From assembly GCF_017939625.1 (NCBI RefSeq), contig NZ_JAGKTC010000001.1, positions 1,446,718-1,510,717 on the forward strand: a stretch of 64,000 bases of DNA, written 5' to 3'. Under the pieces are notes generated by a model that saw only the letters and a program-made list of their open reading frames with translations, searched no databases and had not been told where the DNA came from. Every line of letters starts with the position of its first letter. Position 1 is the first letter of the stretch. Below, one piece after another: positions 35,913 to 44,189 of this stretch. Origin of the DNA: Pseudoxanthomonas helianthi. GTDB lineage: Bacteria > Pseudomonadota > Gammaproteobacteria > Xanthomonadales > Xanthomonadaceae. The translations under genes were made by a program, and so were the position numbers.

Positions 35913-37979
35913 ATGAAACGTTCCACTGGCATGATTCGCAACAAACCGCGCTTTTCCGCTCTTGCGCTTGCCCTGTTGTCGATGGGTTCGCTGCCAGCCT
36001 TCGCGGACCAGACCGACATGGATTGCTACTACGATGACGGCCCCAGCAGGGACACCTGGTGCTATGGCTCGGTTGCCGGCTCATATGCGGTGGCTTTCGG
36101 CTACAGCGCATCCGCTTTGGGATATGGTTCGATCGCCTTCGGGAACGCGGCCTGGACGTCCCCCACGGCGATGTTCAGCTCGGCGGTCGGGCACCAAAGC
36201 CAAGCGGATGGCATAGCCGCCTCGGCGTTCGGCTATCTGTCGAGAGCCAACGGTGACGACGCGACCGCGCTGGGCAGCGCCTCCGTAGCGAATATATCCG
36301 CCACCGCGGTGGGTACTGGCGCGAAGGCTACCGCCATTCGAACCGTGGCATTGGGCTGGAACAGCGAAGCTACCGCCCTTCGCGCCATCGCCGTGGGCGA
36401 TAGCGCGAAGGCTACGGGCGAATCTTCCAATGCCTTCGGCAACAATGCGCTCGCGGGCTACTACCATGCGATTGCCCTGGGCTCCAGTTCCGAAGCGACG
36501 GGTTCTTCGTCGATTGCCTTGGGCACGCTGGCAAGAGCGACCAACGCGTGGACGATCGCCATCGGAGAAAACGCGCGTGCCACAGGAGGCAACGCGGTCG
36601 CTCACGGCACCAATGCGAGCGCAAGCGGTCTGGATTCGATCGCGGTGGGCACGGCTTCTACTGCGTCTGGCGAAGAAGCCAACGCTTTTGGCACCGGATC
36701 GAAAGCGACGGCACGCCAATCCATGGCATTCGGCAATGTGTCGGTTGCGTCCGGCGAATACGCCAGCGCATTCGGCTTCCAGTCGAAGGGAGCCGGCACC
36801 GGCTCGCTGGCGCTGGGCGCCTATGCCGTCGCGGCGCACGCCCAATCTACGGCCCTTGGCATGAGCGCGGTGACCACGCGCAACAGCCAGATCGCGCTGG
36901 GTACCCAGTTCGAGTCGCTCACCGTCGCCGGAATCGCCAACGGCAACAGCTACCAGACCGGCGCGTTGAAGATGGTCACCACCGATGCCGCAGGCAACTT
37001 CGGCGTAGCCGATTTCCCGGTCGGTGGCGTCATGCCCGACCTGTCGCCGTTCGCCGCGGCGTTTGGCGGCGGCGCCAGCTGGCTCGGCGGCAATTTCACG
37101 GCACCGACCTTCAGCATCCAGGGCGCGAACTACAACAACGTCGCCTCGGCCTTTGCTGCAGTGGATTCGAAGCTGACCGCGTTGGGCGGCCTGAACGGCA
37201 TTCCGGGTCCCGAAGGTCCCGCCGGCCCTGCGGGTCCGGAAGGCCCGACCGGTCCGACGGGTCCAGCCGGTGCGGAAGGCCCGATCGGTCCGACGGGCGC
37301 AACCGGTGCCGATGGCGCCAGCGCGTATGAAGTCGCTGTCGCCAACGGCTTCGTCGGCACCGAAACCGAATGGCTGGCCTCGCTGGGCGGCGGCAGCGGT
37401 GGCTACGACGCCGATGCGGTGCATTACGACGCGAGCCACGATACCGTGACCTTGAACGGCCAGGAAGGCACGCGTATCCGCAACCTCGCCGAAGGCGTCG
37501 AGCCGATGGATGCGGTGAACGTGCAGCAGATGCAGAACGCCGACGCGGCCACGCTTGCCTCGGCCAATGCCCATGCCGACGCCGGCGATGCGCAGACGCT
37601 GACCGAATCGAAGTCGTACACCGACACCCAGTCGACCCAGACGTTGAATTCGGCCAAGGCCTATGCCGACAGCAAGTTCGCCGGCTGGAACGACAGCTTT
37701 ACCCAGTTCCAGAAGGACGTGGACCAGCGCTTCGCTCGTACCGACAAGCGCATCGACCACATGGGCGCGATGAGCGGCGCGATGGCGGCGGCGGCGCTGA
37801 ACACCGCCGGCCTGCCCGGGCAGAACCGCGTCGGCGTGGGCTTCGGCATGCAGGGCGGCCGTTCGGCGGTCGCCGTCGGCTACCAGCGCCTAGTGCGCCC
37901 GAACGCCAGCGTGTCCATCAGCGGCGCGTTCTCGGGCAACGAGAACAGCATCTCGGCGGGTGCGGGTTTCAGCTGGTGA
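35913..37979 (+). CDS. YadA-type trimeric autotransporter adhesin 3
   Basis: 688 residues. The signal region is extended (MKRSTGMIRNKPRFSALALA then LLSMGSLPAFA). Residues ~50-340 are YadA-head repeats with frequent ATGE/ATA turns. It lacks the [12 protein letters not shown] neck of adhesins 1 and 2. Residues ~430-470 are collagen-like ([20 protein letters not shown]), then the SAYEVAVANGFVGTE unit shared with adhesin 1. The C-terminal stalk and anchor (ending SAGAGFSW) are nearly identical to adhesin 2. Ribosome site AGGAGAA. A terminator follows at 38001. Confidence 0.9.
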   Translation: MKRSTGMIRNKPRFSALALALLSMGSLPAFADQTDMDCYYDDGPSRDTWCYGSVAGSYAVAFGYSASALGYGSIAFGNAAWTSPTAMFSSAVGHQSQADGIAASAFGYLSRANGDDATALGSASVANISATAVGTGAKATAIRTVALGWNSEATALRAIAVGDSAKATGESSNAFGNNALAGYYHAIALGSSSEATGSSSIALGTLARATNAWTIAIGENARATGGNAVAHGTNASASGLDSIAVGTASTASGEEANAFGTGSKATARQSMAFGNVSVASGEYASAFGFQSKGAGTGSLALGAYAVAAHAQSTALGMSAVTTRNSQIALGTQFESLTVAGIANGNSYQTGALKMVTTDAAGNFGVADFPVGGVMPDLSPFAAAFGGGASWLGGNFTAPTFSIQGANYNNVASAFAAVDSKLTALGGLNGIPGPEGPAGPAGPEGPTGPTGPAGAEGPIGPTGATGADGASAYEVAVANGFVGTETEWLASLGGGSGGYDADAVHYDASHDTVTLNGQEGTRIRNLAEGVEPMDAVNVQQMQNADAATLASANAHADAGDAQTLTESKSYTDTQSTQTLNSAKAYADSKFAGWNDSFTQFQKDVDQRFARTDKRIDHMGAMSGAMAAAALNTAGLPGQNRVGVGFGMQGGRSAVAVGYQRLVRPNASVSISGAFSGNENSISAGAGFSW

Positions 37980-38000
37980 TCCGCGATATGCAGGCAACGA

Positions 38001-38026
38001 AACGGCGCGGGCAACCGCGCCGTTTT
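38001..38026 (+). terminator. Terminator of adhesin 3
   Basis: Stem AACGGCGCGG/CCGCGCCGTT, loop GCAA, then TTTT. It differs from the adhesin 2 terminator by one loop base, showing that the duplication that made these genes included the terminator. Confidence 0.85.
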
Positions 38027-38043
38027 CGCCGCGCACTCACCGC

Positions 38044-38204
38044 TTTGTAGAGCCGAGCTTGCTCGGCTGCTCATGCTTCTGCTCTTGTAGAAGCCGGGCT
38101 TGGCCCGGCTTGCCTTTCGCTTGTCGCCCGGAAGCCAAAGGGCGTGCCGGGACAAGCCCGCCACCCGCAAAGAAGAAGCAGCCGAGTGAACTCGGCTCCA
38201 CAAA
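38044..38204. repeat. Nested inverted-repeat element, copy 2
   Basis: Outer arms TTTGTAGAGCCGAGCTTGCT and AGTGAACTCGGCTCCACAAA surround inner arms CTTGTAGAAGCCGGGCTTGG and CGTGCCGGGACAAGCCCGCC. It is homologous to 6049-6199 in sequence and order. Confidence 0.85.
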
Positions 38205-38213
38205 TCGGAGCCG

Positions 38214-41200
38214 TCACTTTTCCTTGCGCCAGTTCACCGAACCGCGCGTTTCGATGGTGCTGGATTCGATTTCGACGTCGAAGCCCTTGCGCATCAGGTA
38301 TTTCAGGGTCAGCGCGGAACCGCTGCCGACCATCGATACGCCGTAGCTGACGTACAGCTTCGGCGACAGGTACTTGCCGACGCCGAACACCGCGCCGCCG
38401 AGCGTGCGCGATTCGAGTACGCCCGCGTCGTCCAGGCCGATCTTCGCGCCCAGCTGCGAAGCCAGCAGGCCAGCGCCCGCGGTCAGCGCCGACGATGCGG
38501 CGTTGATCTGTTGCGCTTCGGTGCCGCTGGCGGTGCTCAACGGACGGCCCAGCACCAGGTAGGCCAGCGCGTTCTGTTCGGAACTGGCCGGAATGCTCCA
38601 CACCTTCGCTTCCGGCTGGCTGGCGCGACCCATCACGTCGATGCCGGCGGTGACGTCGGCGCTGACCACTTCGCGCTCGGCGCGGATGCGGATGTTCGGA
38701 TCGGAGATCGGCGAATTGCTCCAGACCAGTTCGCCGCGGGTGATGTCGAGCTTCTGCCCGTAGGCGCGGTAGCGGCCGTCGACATCGAGGCGGCCGGTGG
38801 CGACCATCTCGCGGCCCGGGCGCGAACGCGCGCGCAAGGTACCGGTCAGCGTGCCCTCCAGGCCATAACCTTTCAGCTTCACCGCGTTGCCGAGGGTGAT
38901 CGCCAGGTCCAGGTCGAGGCGCGAACTGGGCGCGCGTTCGGGATCGGCCGGATCCAGCACCACGACGTCTTCGGACGCCGACACGCCGGCGTCGAGTTTG
39001 TCGATGTCGATGTCGGCGGTCGGCACGGAGACTTCGCCGCGCACCTGGATGGCCTTGTCGACGAAGCCGACCTGCAGGTTCGGCGAAGCCACCGCGCGCA
39101 GGTCGGCCGTGTCCGAAATCAGGAAGTCGTTGCCGCGCACGTTGAACTGCAACGGCGTGGTGTTGCTTTCCAGCCAGCTCAGCGAACCGTCGATGTTGAG
39201 CACGCCGCCGGTCGCGCTGCCGCCGGTCGAGGATTGCGACTTCAGCGCGCCGCGGATCGTCGCGCTGCCGTCGGCCAGCGCCGCCAGCGTCGCCTCGCCT
39301 TCGACCAAGGTGATGCCCAGCGCCGGCAGCTCGCCGGTGAACTCGGTCAGCTTCGCCTCGCCGCTCAATGCCGGCTTGCCGCGGGTGCCGGCCAGGCCGA
39401 TGTGCCCGGCGAGCACGCCGTCCGGGCGCACCAGGTCGGGCGAGAACAGTTCCATCCAGAACAGCCGCGAGTTGTGGAAGTAGATGTCGCCCTTCAGCGG
39501 CGCGTAGTCGTCCCAACCGGTCGCCATGCGCGCGTCGACGTAGCCGTCGCCCTTGAAGCCGGTGCCGAGCCGGCCGCTGATCGCCTGCGGCGTCGCTTCC
39601 ACGTCCAGGGTGAAGTTGTCGTAGCGGATCAGCTCGCCGCGCGTGTTAGCGCCCAGCTTGATGCCGCCGTCGAGCGAAGCCACGTGCACTTCGCCGCGCC
39701 ATGCCTTGCCGACTGGTTTGAAGTTGGCGTCCAGCTTCATCGCGCCGCGAAGTTGCAGCGGACGTCCCTTGCTCGGCGGCAGCCAGGGTTGGATCAGGGT
39801 CAGCGGCAACGAACCCGCGTGCGCGCTGGCCCCATTGCGCGGCCAGTCGGCCCGCACGCACAGCGCGCCACCGCCGCCTGCAAGGCAGCTTTGCGACAGC
39901 GTCCACGCATTGCCGTTCTGCGCGTAGCGTGCCGGCTGCTGCAGGATCCACGGCTCGCCCTTGACCGGGGCGATGCGCAACGCTTCCAGCGCGCCCTGCC
40001 AGTTGCCGTTGCGGCGCAGCGCGGTGCCGGACAGCGCGATCGCGCCCATCGCATTGCGCGCATCGCCGTCCAGGTGCAGGTTCTCCACCGCGCCGCGTGC
40101 GTCGAGGCGCAACGAATCCAGCAGCAGGCCGGCCTGCACGCCGCTGGCCTGCACGGCGAGCTGGCCGCCGGAACCTTGCCACGGCAGCCTGCCGTGCAGC
40201 TCAATGCTTTGCGCGGCGTAATCGGCCCACTTCAGGTCGCCGCCGGACAAATTGGCGTCGATGTTCGGCGCATCGCGCTTGCCGGTCAGCTTCAGCGTGC
40301 CGGCCAGATGGCCGGTCGCCTCGGGCAGCAGGTCGCTCAACTGCAACGGTTGCAACTTCGCGTCGATGTCGAGCGCGGCGCCGACCTTGCCCTTCGCGTC
40401 GACGCGGCTGCCGCCCAGGCGCAGCGCCACTTCGCCTTCGCCATCGTTGCCGTGCAGGGCGAACTTGCCGCGTCCGTCCAGCGCGCGGCCGCGCAGCGTG
40501 CCGGCGAGCTTCGGCACGTCGAGCGTGGCATCGAAGCCTTCGCCCTGGCCGGCAGCGGGATCGCGCATCGCGCCCTTGCTGCTGAAGTTGCCGGAGACGT
40601 TGCCGTTCCAGCCGGCGATGAAATAGCCCGGATCGAAACCGGCCAGCTTCGCGCCCACGTCCCAGCGCAGTTGCGGCGCCCAGCCGACGGTGCCGGTGGC
40701 GTCGAGCTTGCCGGTGGGCATCGTCGCCAGCAGTTTCTTCAACACGACCTGGCGGTCGTCGCCGCGACCGTCGAACTCGAGCTTCGCCCGTTGTCGGTCG
40801 CGCAGCAGCGTGGCCGCGCCGACCGCGGCCCAGTCCTTCAACTGACCGGCGACGCCGAAATCGCCGCTGCCGACGATCCGCGTCTTCGGATCGTCGCCCC
40901 AGCCCAGCCGGCGCGCGTTGATCGCGAACTTGAACTTCGGGTTCTCCGCGTCGCCGAAGTCGGCGGTGCCGCGCAGGCTGGCGTAACCGTCCAGCACGCG
41001 CAGCGCCAACGGCTCGACGGTCAGTACCTTGTCGTCGCTGATGCGCATCCGCGAAGGCTCGATCACCGCGACGAACTTGTCCTGTTCGATGCGGCCCTGC
41101 AGCGTCGCCGCGCCATTGACGCCGTCCGCGCGCAGATCGAAGGCCAGGGGCATCGGTTCCTTGACGACGCCGAGCAGGGCCAGGTCGAGCGATTCGGTGC

Positions 41201-42104
41201 GGCCGCGGAAGTGCCATTCCGGATTCTTTTCGCCGCGCACGGTCGCGGTGATCGTCACCGGTGCCGGCGCATGGCCGGCGACGGCGAGATCCATCTTCGC
41301 GCGATTGCCGCGCGCGACCAGGCCCAGCCGCGCCGGGGTACGTCCACTGGCAGCGGGGAACACGCCGGTGGCGACCAGCGACGTGCGGTACTGGCGGTTG
41401 GGCCGGTAGCTGCCGTCGATGCCGAAGCGGCCGCGGTCGCTGTCGACGCCGAGCTTGTCGGCGAGGAAGTAGCCATCGCCGACATCGATACCGCCCTGCG
41501 CATGGCGCACATCGACAAGAGGCTTGCCTTCCTGGCTGACCTTCAGGCCGTCGATCTTCAGCGCATCGGCCTGGATCGCCAGCGGCATTTCGATCTTCGG
41601 CAGCACGTCCGGCCATTTCGGCAGCTCGAACGGCTCGTCGCTCTTGGGCACGTCGAGCGTGGCGTTGCTCACTTCCAGTGCGTCCAGGCGCAGGCGCTTG
41701 CCCAGCAGCGGACGTAGGTCGGGATCCAGATAGACCCTTTGTGCGGTGAAGTGGATTTTCTCGTAGCGGAACTCGACGCCGTGCAGGGTCAGCGGCCCAG
41801 CCAGCGGCCCCTCGATGCGTTGCCAGGTGAAGCTGGACCCGGCCGGCAACCGCGCGACGATCTGCGCCAGCAACACGTCGCGGCCGGCGATGGTCTGCAG
41901 CAGCCAGTACAGCAGCACGCCGGTCAACACCAACAGCACGCCGGTGCCGATCGCGCTGCGGATCGCCAGCACGCGCATGCGCTTGCGCCGCTTCTCGCGC
42001 AACTCGGCGATGCGCGCTTCGCGCTCTTCCGGCGTCAGGTTGTCCGGCAGCCGGCGCCGCCACAACCTGCGGCCGAAGCGATCGCGGTCGGCGGGGAGGT
42101 TCAC
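38214..42104 (-). CDS. tamB: Translocation and assembly module protein TamB
   Basis: 1296 residues, the family length. An Arg-rich N-terminal cytoplasmic head (REARIAELREKRRKRMRVLA) is followed by one membrane span (residues ~45-70, GTGVLLVLTGVLLYWLLQTI). Next come about 1000 residues of AsmA-like beta-taco repeats and a C-terminal DUF490/TamB domain (LAYLVLGRPLST, GKYLSPKLYVSYG). It spans the periplasm with TamA and aids outer-membrane protein and lipid delivery. It starts at GTG 42104, overlapping the tamA stop by GTGA. The downstream neighbour is an autotransporter gene. Confidence 0.93.
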   Translation of the reverse strand: MNLPADRDRFGRRLWRRRLPDNLTPEEREARIAELREKRRKRMRVLAIRSAIGTGVLLVLTGVLLYWLLQTIAGRDVLLAQIVARLPAGSSFTWQRIEGPLAGPLTLHGVEFRYEKIHFTAQRVYLDPDLRPLLGKRLRLDALEVSNATLDVPKSDEPFELPKWPDVLPKIEMPLAIQADALKIDGLKVSQEGKPLVDVRHAQGGIDVGDGYFLADKLGVDSDRGRFGIDGSYRPNRQYRTSLVATGVFPAASGRTPARLGLVARGNRAKMDLAVAGHAPAPVTITATVRGEKNPEWHFRGRTESLDLALLGVVKEPMPLAFDLRADGVNGAATLQGRIEQDKFVAVIEPSRMRISDDKVLTVEPLALRVLDGYASLRGTADFGDAENPKFKFAINARRLGWGDDPKTRIVGSGDFGVAGQLKDWAAVGAATLLRDRQRAKLEFDGRGDDRQVVLKKLLATMPTGKLDATGTVGWAPQLRWDVGAKLAGFDPGYFIAGWNGNVSGNFSSKGAMRDPAAGQGEGFDATLDVPKLAGTLRGRALDGRGKFALHGNDGEGEVALRLGGSRVDAKGKVGAALDIDAKLQPLQLSDLLPEATGHLAGTLKLTGKRDAPNIDANLSGGDLKWADYAAQSIELHGRLPWQGSGGQLAVQASGVQAGLLLDSLRLDARGAVENLHLDGDARNAMGAIALSGTALRRNGNWQGALEALRIAPVKGEPWILQQPARYAQNGNAWTLSQSCLAGGGGALCVRADWPRNGASAHAGSLPLTLIQPWLPPSKGRPLQLRGAMKLDANFKPVGKAWRGEVHVASLDGGIKLGANTRGELIRYDNFTLDVEATPQAISGRLGTGFKGDGYVDARMATGWDDYAPLKGDIYFHNSRLFWMELFSPDLVRPDGVLAGHIGLAGTRGKPALSGEAKLTEFTGELPALGITLVEGEATLAALADGSATIRGALKSQSSTGGSATGGVLNIDGSLSWLESNTTPLQFNVRGNDFLISDTADLRAVASPNLQVGFVDKAIQVRGEVSVPTADIDIDKLDAGVSASEDVVVLDPADPERAPSSRLDLDLAITLGNAVKLKGYGLEGTLTGTLRARSRPGREMVATGRLDVDGRYRAYGQKLDITRGELVWSNSPISDPNIRIRAEREVVSADVTAGIDVMGRASQPEAKVWSIPASSEQNALAYLVLGRPLSTASGTEAQQINAASSALTAGAGLLASQLGAKIGLDDAGVLESRTLGGAVFGVGKYLSPKLYVSYGVSMVGSGSALTLKYLMRKGFDVEIESSTIETRGSVNWRKEK

Positions 42105-43945
42105 AGGTCGGCCCCGATGTTCAGATAAAGCTGCACGGACGAATCCGGATCGTTCAAGCCGCGCGCGATGTCCACGCGTACCGGTCCCACCGGCGAACGC
42201 CAGCGCAGGCCGATGCCCACGCCGGTCTTGAAGTCGGGCGTGTCGTCGAACGCGCTGCCGCTGTCGACGAACACTGCGCCGCCCCACGGGCTGTCGGGCA
42301 GGTAGTACTCGTATTCGACGCTGCCGGTCAGCACGTGCTTGGCGCCGAGCGCGAAACGGTTGCTCAGGCGCGGTCCGACTTCGCGATAGGCATAGCCGCG
42401 GATGCTGCGGTCGCCGCCGGCGAAGAAACGCAGGCTCGGCGGCAGGGACACCAGGTCGCTGGTCCAGGTCGTGCCGGCTTCGCCACGCACCAGCAGGCGC
42501 TGGTTGTCGCCGATGCCGTGGTACCAGCGCGCGATGAGGTGCAGCTGGGCGAAGCTGGTGTCGGAACCGGCACCGCCCGCGCCGGCGCGCAGCGACACGT
42601 TGCCGCTGAAGCCGCGGCGCGGGAACGCGCGATCGTCGACGCCGGAGTACTGGCCGCTGACTTCCGGATACAGCAAGGTGGAATAGTTGAAGTCGGGCAG
42701 GGTCTGGTCGTAGCGCCAGCGTTCGCGCAGTGCGTGGATCGACGCGATCGCCGTCCACTGGTCGTTCAACTGGCCGCTGCGGCTGCCGATCAGCTCGATG
42801 CGCCGGGTGTCGATGTAGTCGGTCTGTTCGTCATAGGCCTGGAAGGCGATGCCGTACCAGCCGTCCAGCCACTTGAACGCCGGAATGCGGTACAGCGTGG
42901 TCAGGCTCTTGCGCTTCTGCGCGTAGTCCAGCGCAATGCTGGCCTTGTGCCCGCGCCGATTGACGTAGCGGCGGTCCAGCCCGGCGCGGATACCGGGGCC
43001 GCTTTCGGTGCCGTAGCTGACGCCGAAGGTATAGACGTCGCGCTTGGCCAGTTCCAGGTTGACGTCGGTCGGCACGCGGCCGTCGACCGCTTCGTCGATG
43101 TTCGGCTGGATGTCGATGCTGCCGAAGTAGTCCAGCCCGACCAGCGACTGGCGCAGGCGGTCCAGTTTGCCCTGGTGGAAGTAGCTGCCTTCCTCCCAAT
43201 ACACCAGTCGTTCCAGCAGGCCGGGCTTGAAGTAGTCCTGGTGGAAGCGCGTCGGCCCCATGTCGTAGCGGATGCCGCTGATCCAGCTCAGGTCGATGTC
43301 GGCGGCACGGTCGGCGCGGGTCACCTCGACCTTGCGGTTGGTGAAGTCGGCATCGAAATAGCCGCGTTCGGCCAGCCGGCGCACGATCTTGGTCTTGCTG
43401 GCCTCGTAGGTGGTGTGGTCGAACACCTCGCCGGGCTGCGGACGGAATTCCTGCAGGTCTTCCTTCAGGTATTTGTCGCTGCCGCCTTCGCCCTCGATGG
43501 CGATGTGCGAGTTGCGCACGCGCACCGGTTCGCCCAGCTTCACGTGGAGGGTCACGGTCAGGTGGTCGGCCGGGCGTTGCTGGCGCGGTTGCGCGGCGTC
43601 GGCCGGCTCCGTCGCGGGGGCATCGGGCGAGGCTTCTTCCTGCACCCGGTTCGGGCGCGGCGCATCGACGGTGATTTCCGCGGCGTAGTAGCCGAACGGC
43701 TCCAGCGCTTCGCTGGCCTCGGGCACGGCTTCGGTCAGCAGGTATTCCAGCCGCGATTCGCCTACGCGCTTGCCCAGCGAGTCGCTCAGCGACAGCGCCA
43801 GTTCGATGTTCTCGATCATCAGCGCCTGGGTTGCGTCCTTCGGATCCAGCCCCTTGACCTGGACCTTGTCGATGATCGCCGCGGCCCACGTCGGGCAGGC
43901 GAAGATCAGCAGGGCGGCCGGAGCCAGACGGAGGACGGGTCGCAT
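42101..43945 (-). CDS. tamA: Translocation and assembly module protein TamA (Omp85 family)
   Basis: 614 residues. Signal peptide (APAALLIFACPTWAAA), then POTRA domains (residues ~25-275; EPFGYYAAEITVDAP, AERGYFDADFTNRKVEVT) and a 16-strand Omp85 barrel to the end. Within the barrel, GGDRSIRGYAYREVGPR is the conserved L6 loop with its (V/I)RGY-type motif. TamA with TamB assembles some autotransporters and other barrel proteins. A Pro/Ala/Asp-rich linker in the POTRA region (DAPATEPADAAQPRQQRPAD) is unusual. It is the first gene of the tamA-tamB unit. Confidence 0.92.
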   Translation of the reverse strand: MRPVLRLAPAALLIFACPTWAAAIIDKVQVKGLDPKDATQALMIENIELALSLSDSLGKRVGESRLEYLLTEAVPEASEALEPFGYYAAEITVDAPRPNRVQEEASPDAPATEPADAAQPRQQRPADHLTVTLHVKLGEPVRVRNSHIAIEGEGGSDKYLKEDLQEFRPQPGEVFDHTTYEASKTKIVRRLAERGYFDADFTNRKVEVTRADRAADIDLSWISGIRYDMGPTRFHQDYFKPGLLERLVYWEEGSYFHQGKLDRLRQSLVGLDYFGSIDIQPNIDEAVDGRVPTDVNLELAKRDVYTFGVSYGTESGPGIRAGLDRRYVNRRGHKASIALDYAQKRKSLTTLYRIPAFKWLDGWYGIAFQAYDEQTDYIDTRRIELIGSRSGQLNDQWTAIASIHALRERWRYDQTLPDFNYSTLLYPEVSGQYSGVDDRAFPRRGFSGNVSLRAGAGGAGSDTSFAQLHLIARWYHGIGDNQRLLVRGEAGTTWTSDLVSLPPSLRFFAGGDRSIRGYAYREVGPRLSNRFALGAKHVLTGSVEYEYYLPDSPWGGAVFVDSGSAFDDTPDFKTGVGIGLRWRSPVGPVRVDIARGLNDPDSSVQLYLNIGADL

Positions 43946-44008
43946 CGGCAGAGGATACCGGGCGCGGGCTGAATCGGGTTAACGCCGGATGATGTTTGTG
44001 TTTCCTTC

Positions 44009-44189
44009 TCCCACCCGGGAGAAGGTGGCGCGTAGCGCCGGATGAGGGCGGGAGGGTTACGGCTCATGGAGCCTGCGTCGCAAGCGCGTGCTCCGCCCTC
44101 ATCCGCCCCCGTATCAAGTACGGGGCGGGCTCTTCGGGCACCCTCAGCCGCTTGATGCGGCTTCGATCCCGGAGGGAGAAGGAAAAGCG
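44009..44189. repeat. REP-like block between tamA and glyS
   Basis: CCTTCTCCCACCCGGGAGAAGG (44011-44032), TGGCGCGTAGCGCCGGATGAGGG, and an inverted counterpart (CTCATCCGCCCCCG ... GGAGGGAGAAGG) fill the 244-bp space. No gene is visible. Confidence 0.75.

Noticed and set aside
38511-41717. A 1068-codon plus-strand open frame inside tamB
   Set aside because: It is antisense to a clear TamB and shows His/Gln/Arg-rich low-complexity translation without a ribosome site.
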